From: Cephalotus follicularis
Taxonomy: Eukaryota; Streptophyta; Magnoliopsida; Oxalidales; Cephalotaceae
DNA length: 64,000 bases
Assembly (NCBI GenBank): GCA_001972305.1
Contig: BDDD01001629.1
Coordinates: 180,040-244,039, forward strand
Direction of reading: 5' to 3'
Position 1 is the first letter of the stretch. Each line of letters starts with the position of its first letter. Shown here piece after piece: positions 34,620 through 46,655 of the stretch. The notes under the pieces were generated by a model. That model was not told the DNA's origin. It searched no databases and saw only the letters and a program-made list of their open reading frames with translations. A program made the position numbers and the translations under genes.

Positions 34620-37130
34620 GATCCGTTTAATTTCAATTGGACTTTAATTTCGGTTTTGGTGGCTATTTTGGAATAATTAAAGTACCTGAAATTCTGGTTT
34701 AATTCCCTTCCCATGGTTGTTTTATAAAATAAAATATTATTTTTTGGGAAACTAGGTTTTAAATAATCTAGTGGGAGGTTTACTGGAATGTCAGTGGACT
34801 TGTGGAATTATTTTGATTGACCATCGGAAATTGAAATTGCTTGTTTTTATTTAAAGTCTATAGTGGATGTAGATTTTAAATGTCTTATGCATGATAGTAG
34901 GCTATGGGACTGGACCTAGCTTTTTAATTTCTTTTGTGGATGGTTTAATTTGCTTTGTTAACTTGTGCTTTTATTTGGTCTGTAATTTGGTTGCCTGCGA
35001 GCACCATTGATTCCTTTTTTGTATTATTCTCTCTCTCCTTCCAATTTGAATTCTGTTCTTTATTTTTTTTAAATGTATTTTGAGAAATTTCTTTTTGTAA
35101 ACAAAGAAGAAAAGAATAACAAAGGAGCTTGTAGAGGAAGATAAAGGAAGTTACAAGACCAAGTGAAGGCCATGTATGCGTGGTGCATTTTGTAATAAAG
35201 TAGTTTTAAATAGTTCACCTGGGAGATCGAGTGGTCACATTGGCATGTGTGATCACTCATAGATTTAGTCCCTGGCCACGCCATATTTATTTCTAAGTAG
35301 GAAATAGGTTGCCTGAGATGAATGTTTTCTTTTTGCAAACAAATCCAAACACGTCAAGCATGCTAAGCCGCTCAATTGGATTGGAAGATAAAATAAATCT
35401 AATTAACGACATGGTAATATATAAAATTTGATAAGACCAAATTCCTCCAAACTTGTGACATAATAAGTCCATAAGCGGTGGGACATAAGGCTGTCCCGTC
35501 GTTGGCCTTCCATAATTTTCATTGAATGGTGTGGATATATTTGGGATAGCACTGCACAAGGCAGAGGTCCTCTGTATGACCATTTCTGTCCAATTTCAGT
35601 ACTAAGGGAGTACTGGAAGGACGTAGCCATGTTTCGGTACCAACGGCACGCACACGGGCGGGTATCAAAACGAGTTCATTTCTTTGAGGATTGTGGGTTC
35701 GGACTTATACCGAGTTCATACTATTGGCACAACACACGGTTGTGGATTGTATGGGTCACGATGCCAGAACTTGTATTGGATCTTACACTGAGGGCAAGAG
35801 GTCCTAATGTAAATGGGCACACGTGTCTAACTATCTTGATATTGTGGCGGTTCATGCACACGGCTAGGGTCATGATAAAGAGAGATAGATTCCGATCCCC
35901 ACTAGGAGGCAAGAGGCTTCTCGAATTCCACATGGAGATGTGGGATACGATTAGAATAGTGGGAGGAGCCATAATTACAAAAGACCAAGGATTATGGTAA
36001 TAACATAAATGGAATGATCTGTTAATATTCTCTTTCTTTTTCCTCATATAGGTTGCTAATTTTCACATACTTGATTATATACTCAAATTGGCAAACAGCA
36101 CAAAACAATTTTCAAACACGTTTAAAACATCAAAACTTGAACATCCATATTTCCCTGAATGGAAACGCGTTTAACTCAACATTCTCACAAGCATGAGAGT
36201 CGCTCATGTTATGATTGAGATAACCCTGAGCTCGTGAACGATGTATCCGACCATCACAGGGACATAGGGGCTTTATGGTGGGACGACGATTGTCGAGCTC
36301 GTACCCTATCAATTGTTGGCATGTTGCCACAATTCCGCATGATCGGGTTATGCACTAACAGACCTAGTGTGTCATGCTTACACAACTCGGGGAGTTGTAT
36401 GGCACCCAGTCGAGGACTGTAAAGGTGGATTTTGACCAAGAGAGGTCATGATCGTCTGTGATGTCTCAATTTCCTACTTGAATAATCTCAAGGGGAGATA
36501 GATCAAGTGAATCTAAGTTTCAATGGTGAAAACCCAAGGAAGAGGCAGTTAGTGCAAAAGGGATTCCATTCTAGATAGGATCTAAAAGTTTTATATGGAT
36601 TTGGCCTACTTTCGTTGTGGGAAGCTAAGGCAATTGGAAGAGATATAATTTGTTCCCATAGTCCAAAGCAGGAAATACCTTATGGTTAGGTACTTTCATG
36701 TTTTATCTAGTTTACAATGTAAGTTCAATTTGAGTAGTTGGCTCAGATTGTGAGACTAACATTTGCAACTCTTTGCAGGTTGCTGAGCGACGCTACACAG
36801 CTGAGAGAGCTGACAAAGCTATGGACTGGCACCATGGTGATGCATCGAGGATTCACACCTATGCAGTTGGCGTTTATGAATTGTATATTTTTGTAAATGG
36901 TTATGTAATAAAGATTTGATCTCTGTATATAAAGAACATTGTATGGAATTTTGTTTCTATGTGATATATGTATAAGATGAGCTGGAAGTTCAAATTTTTG
37001 GTACTAATTCTTAGTCTTACACATTTCAATGTTCTAGTTAGTGCAAGAGGCACGTGGACAGAAGAGATCTGTGTCTTATACAATTACCATAACATTAAAT
37101 TAACAATTCAAAAGGACAAATTAATAAAAG
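34620..37130. other. Copia I internal region without recognisable gag
   Basis: About 2.5 kb where gag and protease should lie. I see no gag domain, zinc knuckle or protease motif on either strand. A GC-balanced stretch (35590-36000) has an open minus frame but no family resemblance. ACTCTTTGCAG at 36768-36778 is acceptor-like. This may be a long leader, decayed gag, or acquired sequence. Confidence 0.4.
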
Positions 37131-37136
37131 ATATAA

Positions 37137-37970
37137 ATCCTTCATTACTATTGCATTGTTGATTAGGTCATCCTAGAGATGCTAGGAAAACACAATGGTT
37201 AAGGATGATTTATGAAGACATCCAGGATGTGTGGTCCTCTCCAACGAGTGCACCATGTGTGTTTGGTGTGATGACCAAATCTCCCTTCTCTGTGCGAGGA
37301 GATAGGATGGTGGACATATTAGGTTAATTCCACAGCGACGGTAGTGAACCAATATCGGTTAATGCAAATGGAGATTTTGACTACTTCAATACCATCATCG
37401 GTGTTTTATCACGATTTTGGGTAAGCGTTTCAAGAGGAAAACAAGTCTAAAATCCTAAGAAAGAGTCATGGATTTATGACTAGAAGTAGATAATGGTAAG
37501 GTCCATTATGTCTTTTATACATCTTCCAAAATCTTTTTCTGGGTAATGCACTATAGTTGGCAGAGTATATCCTAATCTGAATTCCTTTGAAATTCGTTCC
37601 CTCCGATAGTCAAGAGGATATCATATTATCATGGAGATCATAAATGGAGGAAACCCAGCCTAAACCATTTGAGGGTTAAGGCTGTCCAGTTTATATAAGA
37701 AGGCGAAAACCTTCTCAGCTGGAGGCACGATTGAAACGTTGCCGGTTTGTGGAATATTCTAAGATGAGCTTAGGATATTACTTCTACCATCCCTGCGAAC
37801 AAATATGATTTTGTTTCGCGTACTGCAAAATGAGAAGGAGCACCTGATTGCAGGAAGCAGTGGGAGTTAGGTGAAACAAAGAAAGTTTGTACCAGGTAGA
37901 AACCCACAGGATGATAAGGAACTGGAGGTTTAATCCTCTAAAGACATTATTGGGAAAGGATCCCAATCTG
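37137..37970 (+). pseudogene. pol: Copia I integrase remnant
   Basis: The pre-integrase zinc finger reads LHC*LGHP near 37151, where relatives have HCRLGHP; the stop TGA (37160-37162) is probably from CGA. It continues with MTKSPFSVRGDRMVDILG and ANGDFDYFNTIIG, matching the copia integrase start. Later pieces match the conserved end of copia integrase: HLRVKAVQF near 37665 and MSLGYYFYHPCE near 37763. The core between them, with its catalytic residues, is too decayed to trace. Frame changes and stops are frequent. Confidence 0.75.
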
Positions 37971-38239
37971 AGAAAGAGTCTATGTAAGGCTCTCCTCTAG
38001 CGAGGAGATCAGGCAAAGGTTTTCAACAACGCCTGAGAAATAAGGTTTTCTCATTAAGACACTGACGAACCTAACATCTGCGAGATGATGAGCCTGTCAA
38101 CTACAAGGAAGTAGTGAAGAGCACTAATTTCAGGACATGATAAGAGATCATGAAATCCGAAAAGGACTCCATATACTCCTACCAAGTGAGGGACTTGGTA
38201 TACGCACCCGAAGGCTTAAAATCCTATCAGATGCAAGTA

Positions 38240-39092
38240 AATCTTCAAGAGGACAATTGTCGTTAATGGTAAAGGTTGAAACTTTTAAAGTGCAATTGGT
38301 CATGAAAGGATATACACTAAGACACGAGGTCTATATACTAAGAACTTTCTGACCAGTTCCAATGCTTTAATCCATTCGGATTATGCTTGTTGTTGCCGCT
38401 CATTGTGATAATGAGCTATGACAAATGGATGTCAAGACAGTCTGCAAGAGTGACTATCTTGAAGAGGACATCTTTACGTCCCAAACCCAAGAGGTTTACA
38501 TCCGAGGAGCATTCGCACAAGAGGTGCAAAAACTCCAAAGGTCTACGACCTTAAGCAAGCATCCCGTATCTAAAATACCCATTTTGACTTCGTCGAATAT
38601 ATGGATAAGCCTAATGTCTACCGGAAATAGGATAACCCAGAAATCACATTCTTGACTCTATATGTAGAAGACATACTACACGTAGAGAATGATATAGGTA
38701 TGTTGAAATACAATTAAGCAAGACCTTCTCCACAAAGGATTTGGGAGAGGCTTTCTACATTTTAGAGAATGAAGATCTAAACAGTATATCGAGCATATTG
38801 CTTGGACTTTCGCAAAGCCAGTACATCAGCAGAGTGCTGAAATGGTATGGAACGAATTCCATATATGGCTCACTGCCAATTAGCCAAGGAATTCACCATT
38901 CCAAGATGATGTCTTTTAAGACTTATAAGGAGGGGACACGCATGTATAGACAACCTTATGCTTCAACAATAGGCTCCATCATGTATGCCATACTTTGTAC
39001 TGAGCCTGATGTCAATATGCCTAAGGGTTTGGCTAGTCGATTTCAGTCCAGTCCCTGTAAGAGACATATGGACATAGTCAAGAGGATATAAT
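38240..39092 (+). pseudogene. pol: Copia I reverse transcriptase remnant
   Basis: Scattered frames spell copia RT in order: LVMKGYTLRH, MLXSIRIMLVVAAHCD, QMDVKTVCKSDYLEEDIFTSQ, VQKLQRS, then LYVEDILHVENDIGML, which carries the YVDD-box equivalent with Glu at the first Asp (YVED, near 38660-38675). GEAFYILENEDLNS, LLGLSQSQYISRVLK, PYASTIGSIMYAILCTEPDVN and SRFQSSPCKRHMDIVKRI follow. Several frameshifts and stops separate these pieces. The altered YVDD box would abolish activity even if the frame were intact. Confidence 0.8.
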
Positions 39093-39660
39093 GCCTGTGA
39101 AAGAGTCAGGATTATTTCTTGACTCATGGAGAATATAGTAAATTGAGACGTAAGAGTTGGGTTAACTCTAGTTTCAATTGTGATCCGGATGATCACAAAT
39201 TCTTTTCAGGATATGTGTTGATCCTGAATGGAAGTGCTGTGTGAGTGGGAGTAGTTTGTGGTAGTCGAGGATTGCAGACTTCACCAGAGAATAAAAGTAT
39301 GTGCAATCTGTGATACCGGTTATGGTAGCTGGTTTGGTAGCAGATGTTCATTGTGGAACTTATTAGGTTCCTTCCATCATTGTCCAGTTGTGCAGCATAG
39401 GGACGACGATGGGGCTTTGCACAAACCTTGGAACCCGGGTCTCATTACCGCCCAAACATATACAGCAACGGTATCATTTCATTGTGGAGATCATAGATGA
39501 ATATAACGTCGTAAGAGAGATGTTATTGAGGAAATATAGGAGACATCACGAGAGTAGATGTCACCATAGAGAGAGTCGCTTGAGAAGCGAACTTAACAGA
39601 CCCACTGACCAAGGCCATGAGAAGTGCTAGAGTGCGATATGCTTAGGCTGGAGGTCTTCA
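39093..39660 (+). pseudogene. pol: Copia I RNase H remnant
   Basis: Fragments match copia RNase H: DYFLTHGEYSKLR, a WVNSSFNCDPDDHKFFSGYV segment, GLCTNLGTRVSLPPKHIQQR and a degraded DPLTKA near 39600. The order and the distance to the polypurine tract are as expected. Stops and frame changes are numerous. Confidence 0.7.
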
Positions 39661-39670
39661 TGGCTGGAGG

Positions 39671-39684
39671 GAAAAGTGGGAGAT
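39671..39684 (+). other. Copia I polypurine tract
   Basis: GAAAAGTGGGAGAT abuts the 3' LTR start TGTTAG, the usual copia arrangement. Confidence 0.85.
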
Positions 39685-42414
39685 TGTTAGATTACGGTGT
39701 CCCTGCAAGCCACGAGAAGGCTGCAGACATATATTGTTAACATATGACACACTCTTCAATCGTAAATTCTTAGTTCCATTCATGTTCTAGTTGTGCATTT
39801 TCAGTAAAGATTGGCATTTTGCTATATGTATTATCCCATACCGTCTCTACGGATCAGTTGATCACCATGTCAACTGATACACATATAGCGCCCTGTCCGT
39901 AAAGGGTTGGATCTCGTGCCTGAGAGGTTATGAGAATGAGATTCTTACTCCCTTGTGATAAAAGTTACAAGTCATAGGTTCACTCTCTTAGGGAAATTGA
40001 TGAACCGCAAAGACTTTTCGTGTTATGCTTGCTCCGAATGGTAAAGGAGGATGGATCATCTCATTGCCATTTGGGTTTTACCCTAAAGCTGATGCGGGGT
40101 GCGTGCAAAGGCACGACACTTAACCGACCCACCATAGGTTATCTATTTGGAGAGTCAATACCTCTGTCAATAGAGTTCCTATTGTCGCGGTAGTGATTAG
40201 CCAAAGAGGGCTAGTAGATCATACGTGATTTACGTTGTATCATTGGACCTGAGCGTCTGGTATACGTTGTTTAGTAACTGCTTGGCTTTCATTTCGGCCT
40301 TCCCCAGCACTAGCCACGTGCTGGCAAAAGGGTTGTCTTTGGGCCTTGCGGGAGCTGCATTGAGATGTGTGGGCGAGTGCGCAAGATGGGATCGTCACAC
40401 CCGTGTTGAGGGTTATAGGCTCTATAACATCTGTGACTGTTGAAGACTTAAAGTCCTGCCCAGGCACTGGGAGATTGGGAATGAGAGGTTTCCGGGGATA
40501 TCTCCCATAGTCTTAGTGCGTTCATAGAATTATAGTTATCGCGGTTTTACCTAGGGGTGGCATTTATCCAAACCCTAGTCCGCGGTCGGAGTCGACATGA
40601 CGAATGATACGCGACAAGCAAACCGATGACAATGATAAAGTTCTGGGGAACCGGTTAAAGAATGATAGACGTGGGGTTTTTGGTCCGCGGATTCGGGGGT
40701 GATTATAGATCACACCGGGACTATTAGCTGGATAGTCCTACCAAAACTTAGGGATGTTCTGAGAAATTTATCATCATATCAGAATTCCACCGGGCTTTCG
40801 GGTCCTGCCTGATTATTGGAAAAGTGACGCATGCTGCCCACATGCTCGCTGGTGGTAAATCTAGTTTTTAAACTAGTATATATTATTTTGACATTAGTGA
40901 TTTGTTTTTCATTCCACTAATTGTCATCTTGATATATAAGAGATTTGAAGCCAGAGCATGATTTAATTTTAATTAAATTAATTAAACAGAGGGTCTTTAA
41001 TTATTTAAAGTGAGAGACTTTAATTAAATCACTAAAGAGAGAAACATGTTTAATTAATTGAGAGAATTATTAAACATGTATGAGAAACAAAATTAAAATT
41101 GAAAGAGATTTTAATTAAAGGAGAAAGGAGAAACAAAATTAAAATTGAAAGAGATTTTAATTAAAAGGAGAAAGGAGAAACAAAATTAAAATTGAAAGAG
41201 ATTTTAATTAAAGTAGAAAAGAGAAATAAGAGAGAGAGACTTAATTTTAATTAAGTCAAAACTTTCTTTTTAAGTCAAAAATGATTTTTTAAAAATCTCT
41301 CTCTTAATCTCTCTCACACTCTCTCCCATCTCTCCCTTTTCTTCATCTTATAACGCACGACTCGTGCGTTTTGGGCAGACCAGAGATGCACATGGTGTCT
41401 GGCGTGCAGGGGCACGTTCTGGCTGGAGGAGAGACCGGCGCTTCACGCCGGAGGCCGTGAGAAGGCGAGCGACCATCCCTAGTAAGCCTTCTCCCTTCTG
41501 TCTCCCATTTTTTCGCTTCTTCTCCTCCATTTATCCCTCTCGGCCGTTTGCATTTTTTGGCCGTTTCTTGCTCCCGGCGTCCCTTCCACCGCTGTTGATC
41601 ACAGTGGGTGGAGCCAATCCATGGCTCTATCCATTTTGATATTTGTTTTGCATTCCCCGGTCATTTTCTAGCCGTTTTGCGTTTGGTGAGTCATCTTGCG
41701 AGTTGAAGCGTCGGCCTGTGGTGACTTGGCCTTCCGCGTCGAGTCACGGCGAGTCTTGGGTTGGGGTGTGTCGGGTTGGTGTCGCTGAGCCGTTTGGTGG
41801 CTTGGCGGCCGCTGATGACGAACAACGAGTCAACCCCGTGACTCGCCGTCGGCCATTCTCTGCCTTCCAGGCCGAGTCTCAGGCACCGGTGTGTTCTTCG
41901 TGCTGTTAGCGCCACATTTGTCAAGACCAGTCAATGGCGAGTTGAAGGAGACCCACTAAGTCCGAACTAAATGAGTCGCCGCCTCTGGCTGCCGTTTTCC
42001 GGCTCGGTTCCAGGCATGTCTCCTCCAGATTCAGGTTGAGTAGATTTTTTGGAGTCCGTTTGTTTCAACATCGGACAAAATGTGGACTGTCTGAATACCG
42101 GCGGTGTTACCGGTGTTCGACTTTTGCTACTTCAAGCGTGTAGCGGCAAAGTGGTGGAGCCTCCAATGTTGGTATGATTGCTTCACTCTTACTTTTATTG
42201 ATACCGATGTGTGTTCGGTTTATCTTTATGTGCATGCTTGTTCTTTTTTTTAGTTCGCTCGTTAATTAAACAGAGATCCTAGGCTTTTCTACTTGCTACT
42301 AAGATGTAAGTGTGGACCATGACTTTCAGTCTTGTTGTTTTTGAAAAATTAAAATTATACACACTTGCGTCCTAGGACCAAATCGACCGGGAACCCCTTA
42401 CCAAGTTTCCAATA
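39685..42414 (+). repeat. Copia I 3' LTR (2730 bp)
   Basis: It pairs with 31921-34605 throughout. It ends CCAATA where the 5' copy ends CCAACA, a single change in the terminal CA. TSD CCGGC follows. It contains an extra unit of the GAAAGAGATTTTAATTAAAG repeat around 41100-41220 compared with the 5' copy. Confidence 0.92.
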
Positions 42415-43170
42415 CCGGCATGTGGCAGTGCATCTTTTGATCGGTGTATGATATTATTGGATATGATCAGACCCATCATTTGAGGTTTTGACATGATTAT
42501 CCTTTGCATGTGTATGATATTATTGGATATGATCAAACCCATCATTGAGGGTATTGAAAGGATTGTCCTTTGCATGCAAATGATATATTTGGATTTAGTT
42601 GAGATGTAGTCTGGTGTGGGCAGAGCCCCCAGCATATAGATTGTGATGAGATGAGGGTTGAGCCCCAAACATATAAACTGTGGTTTATCATATGGCATGG
42701 AGTCGGATAAACGAATACTTCATGCCCAAATTTTGAGAAATCCTAAGAGTATGATTTTAATGGATTCATCACTTGAGGTTCCAGGATGATGTAATTCTAT
42801 TGAATTGTGGTTTAATCAGGGCTGAGCCCATTTATGACTGTTGGTTCCTCCTCCGGGAGTGTGGATATAAATTGTGTTTTCTTTATAGGGGGCATAGTCC
42901 TGTAAACGAATACTTCATGCCTGATTTTTGGGAGATTATAAGAGTTGAAATGTATTCAATTGATTATTACGCCGATGTGATATGATTGAGAAAGTGTTAG
43001 TTGGAGTTATCGGAGTTGTGGAATAATAATAGGTGATATGTTGGGTTCTTGGAGACCCAGTGATATGGATATAGTATGGTTACAGATTGAACAGATATAG
43101 ATTGTACGGTTACGGGTTGTGTGGTCATAAACCTTATGGTTATGGATTTTATGCTTATGAATTGTTTGAT
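42415..43170. other. Element C internal noncoding sequence, right part
   Basis: No gene is seen. A 65-75 bp phrase containing ATGATATTATTGGATATGAT is present twice in a row (about 42446-42580), a small tandem duplication. GGGCAGAGCCCC-type phrases recur near 42620, 42665 and 42820. Confidence 0.5.
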
Positions 43171-43262
43171 GTGGATGAGCTGTGGTCGCAAGCCTATCAC
43201 TTCAGTTTCTCCGTACATCCGGCGATTAGCAAGATGTATCGAGATCTGAAACTCGATATTGG
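43171..43262 (+). pseudogene. pol: Element C integrase zinc-finger remnant
   Basis: About 30 codons read ELWSQAYHFSFSVHPAISKMYRDLKLDIG. This aligns with [26 protein letters not shown] of element A. The two His ligands are kept, but the Cys pair and the entire catalytic core are missing. Only the polypurine tract follows. It shows that C descends from a pol-bearing gypsy element. Confidence 0.75.
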
Positions 43263-43375
43263 TGGAAGTATGATGGTAATACCATGGGCTTGGAAAGCCA
43301 CTTAGAACGCGAGGAAGAGGTGAAGGCATTCTACCTTCACATGTTCAATCTAGGGAATGTCGGGACGAGATTTCT

Positions 43376-43390
43376 CTAAGGAGGGGAGGA
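43376..43390 (+). other. Element C polypurine tract
   Basis: TAAGGAGGGGAGGA directly precedes the 3' LTR start TGTAACGCCC. Confidence 0.85.
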
Positions 43391-44571
43391 TGTAACGCCC
43401 CTAAATTTCATAAAAAACTATTATAAAATTGGTGCGTGTACGATCGTAAATAAAACGGATAGAGGCCCGGAGTAATAAAAAGGCATTACGCATTGAAGCT
43501 GTAATTACGTTGCCCAACACGGTAAATAAAGCCTATTTTTAATGCGCGACAGTAAGGGCCTATGTTCGTAATATTATTGCGATTATTTTGGTGGTTGTTT
43601 TGATAATTTATATCGCGATTCGTGGAATAATCGGGACCCAGACCTTCGTATTTTACCAGAAAATACTAAAGAGAAGGCAAATGTTATAAGGGAGGGAGGG
43701 AGAGACACGGGCGCATCACACGCCTGTGGAAGAATGAAGGCATCGGGAGCTTTGTGCGCCCGCGCTAGAGAGAGAATGAGAGAGAGCGGGAGAGAACGCA
43801 GAAGAGAGAAGGAGAGAGGACGTCAGAGCCAGCCACCGGACCGGGAGAGCACGGCGGTCAGCCCAGGACCTCCAACCGACGGTAACCTCTTCTTCCATTT
43901 CCCTTTTCTCTTTTTTTTCTTCCCCTCCCTGTCACTGTGCGCTCCTCTACCGGGTGTTTTCCGACGCCGTTAGCGTCGCGGATGGAGGGGGTTTTCATCT
44001 AGAATGCCCGCTCTCTCCATTTTGACCACCGGTGAGGCGTGGTTCGGCTGGAATCGACCGGAATCACATGGCCCAGTTGACTCCCTGAGTCGACTCACTG
44101 CCGCCTGGGACACGACTTTTGGCACCGAGTCTTGGAGAGTTTCGGGCAGTGACGCGTAGGACTGTAGATTTTGTGGTGTTTTTGGGTGGTGGCCGAAGTA
44201 GTTTATTTCAGGCGAGTCAACTCAGTGAGTCACAACTCGCTGTTACCAGGGACACAACGTTTGGCGCCGATTCACGGTGAGTCTTGAGCGGTTCTGTGTC
44301 GACTGTTCAACGTGGAACACGTTTATGGGTGTTTCACAAGCTGGATGAGTTGGCCGGAATCCGGCCGGCGTTTGACGGCAATGTTTTCTATGTCGAGCAT
44401 AATAGAAATGTGTTGTATGTGCAGTGTGTGAGTGGCAACTGGATTTGGCAGTGAGGAACTGATCAATTGACAAGAACTGGCTTCGGTTCAATGGTTATTG
44501 GAAAGGTTCGGCAATTGAACCTATGGCTCGACTGTGTTGTTGCGGTTGTGATTCCTAACTTGGAATTCCAG

Positions 44572-44579
44572 GTAGGGGA
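44572..44579 (+). promoter_or_regulatory. Candidate 5' splice site in element C 3' LTR
   Basis: TTCCAG|GTAGGG is identical in context to 28412 in the 5' LTR and close to 23490 in element B. Confidence 0.35.
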
Positions 44580-44926
44580 AGCTATACATGCAAGTTTGAG
44601 TTCAATCATGTCGTAATGTCATTGATGAAATGCATGGTTTTTGGATTGTGAATTGCGTGATTTGTGTTAGGGTTGCTATGAGTAGTTAACCTGCCATGCA
44701 TATCGTGTTTTAGAGTGATTGTGGATTGCATTGCATACATGTTTTGGGATGATTTTCCCAGGATGTGTGAATGGTGTGATTGGTGTTAGGCTTACTATGA
44801 GTAGGTAACCTGCCTTGCATATTGTGATTGAAACGATTGTGGATCGGATTGCATGTGTGTTTATGCATGTTGATTTCTGGGTATTGAAACGTGTGGAAGA
44901 AGACGACCTTCTGGTGCTCTTTAACC

Positions 44927-45078
44927 GTCGACGCCTAAAGGGAAAACGTTGACGCTATGGACTGTTATACGAGAACCGAAATCTTTGTTCCTCTAGACAG
45001 TCGACGCTTTTGATAGAAGTGTCGACGCTTTGTACTGCTACATGTGAGTGAACGACGCTGAGAGTTAAGCAGCGATGC
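44927..45078 (+). repeat. GTCGACGC array in element C 3' LTR
   Basis: Copies start at 44927, 44948, 45000, 45021, 45051 and 45071, with pair spacings of 21, 21 and 20 and jumps of 52 and 30. Confidence 0.8.
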
Positions 45079-45233
45079 TTAAGTGAATGGATGTTGATAG
45101 AAGTTTCGATGCATGCAATAGATTGTGACATCAGCATGAATGTGTATTGCTGTTTATGGATGCTCTGTTTTGAATGGATTGGGTTGAGAATTTCATGTAT
45201 TGTCTGCTGTTTTTGTGGACTACCCGCAGGGCC

Positions 45234-45438
45234 AGCGGACTGCCCAAGGAAAACAGCCGACTGTGCAAGAGAGCCAGTCGACGTTCCATGGGTTTAAATG
45301 GAGGACACCTCCTACAGTGTGATTAGCCGACTGCCATGGAGGGCAGCCGACTGTTGATTGAGGGCAGCCGCCTACCAATAGAGGACATCCGACTTTTGAA
45401 GGAAAATAGCCGACTGTCAGGGGGAGACAGCCGACCGT
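45234..45438 (+). repeat. AGCCGACTGT array in element C 3' LTR
   Basis: Copies start at 45234, 45255, 45276 (21, 21). After a gap they start at 45325, 45345, 45366, 45387, 45408 and 45429 (20, 21, 21, 21, 21). Confidence 0.85.
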
Positions 45439-46655
45439 TAGGGACTGTTTTGCATTGTGAGCATATGTCTGCATTGTGTAATGTGATGAATAGATTGTGG
45501 AATGATTGTGATTACTGATTGTGAAACTGTTTTATCATTTTGGGAAGTTCATACATGATTGTTATAAATCATTATTTTGTACGAAAATGTATCTTTTGAG
45601 TAAAATGTATATTTTCGGAAGATTTCGAAAATGGCTTCCAAAACATCGTGAACTGATAACCATGACATCGTGAAAATGTGATTGTTTTCAAGTGTTTTTA
45701 TCCTATAAATTACTTGGAAAACTGATTGATTACCGAAATGATTGTGATTGTGATTCTGACTATGATATTGATTGTGATTGTGATCTTGACTGTGATATTG
45801 ATTGTGATTGTTGCCATGCTAGTTGCGTGGCGGAGATGCCAGCGATGGTTAGTGGCAGGGTTGACCCAGGGGCCAAGAGATGACTGGGCAACTCACTATA
45901 CCGTGACCTGCTTGTGCTTCCAGAAGTTGGGGGTCGATGTCAGGATGTACGCCATTGGGGCCAGGAGTTGCCGACGCTCTTCGTACCCATTGTGAATTGA
46001 TTGGTCCTTTGGACATGATTGTGAATCGTGAAAATATGGCTTTTTAACATCGTGAACCGTGAAAATGTGGTCCTTTGGACATGATTGTGAACTGTGAGAT
46101 TGTAGCCTTTTGGGCATATGTATATATACTTATATATATATATATATGCATATGCATCGAGATATAGTATGTATTGCATCACGATGCATTCATTACATGA
46201 CATTCATTATCATTGGGCCCAAATTACATTTATACTTAGCCGAGTGAGGACAAAGTTTAACCCCCTACCATTTCAGGTTAATGTAGCGGATTGTCACTAT
46301 TGGGCTTTGGGTAGTGAAGTGAAGTTTAAATTGTATTTTCCTTCGAGGAATGGTTAAGTTAGTCGTTGTAATAATGATCTGTCCTTATGTTGTATTTACT
46401 TTGAGAAGTGTTTACTTTTGGGATTACTGTGTTGGTGTTTTAATGTAACTGATCTAATATCAGATCACGCTCCGTTTGAGCGGTAGTATCATGTAGTATG
46501 GGATGCATGATACATGTGGTTTCAGCTTATGATTGATATGCTTCCGCCAAGATATTATGTTTTGAAAGGTTTTAATTTATACATATTTTGCAATAAGCTG
46601 AATATATGTTGATTGCCATGACCAAAATGTTGTCTGATGGGAACGGGGTGTGACA

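Larger units (their letters stand above)
31921..42414 (+). mobile_element. Copia I: degenerate Ty1/copia retrotransposon
   Basis: It consists of 5' LTR 31921-34605, primer-binding site 34608-34619, decayed integrase, RT and RNase H at 37137-39660, polypurine tract 39671-39684 and 3' LTR 39685-42414. CCGGC at 31916-31920 and 42415-42419 is an exact TSD. Integrase precedes RT, which defines Ty1/copia. It is the innermost insertion of the 25812-57605 stack, yet its genes are badly decayed. I do not assign a copia clade. Confidence 0.92.
27260..46655 (+). mobile_element. Element C: non-autonomous Ty3/gypsy derivative containing copia I
   Basis: It consists of 5' LTR 27260-30195, primer-binding site 30200-30211, internal 30196-43390 (interrupted by copia I at 31921-42414) and 3' LTR 43391-46655. 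AGTTG at 27255-27259 and 46656-46660 is an exact TSD. Without copia I the interior is only about 2.7 kb, with a gag start remnant and a short integrase zinc-finger remnant. No RT, protease or integrase core is present. LTR layout, gag start and splice-like sites relate it to element B. It would have needed enzymes from a B-like relative. Confidence 0.9.
43391..46655 (+). repeat. Element C 3' LTR (3265 bp)
   Basis: It pairs with 27260-30195. It retains the TA-rich conserved segment (46115-46210) and extra motif copies missing from the 5' LTR. It includes a GATTGTGATTGTGAT-type simple repeat at 45735-45815. It ends GTGTGACA, followed by TSD AGTTG. Confidence 0.92.

Noticed and set aside
35629..36000. 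Host gene exon captured in copia I
   Set aside because: There are open frames on both strands but no recognised protein similarity. It is kept only as an unexplained stretch.
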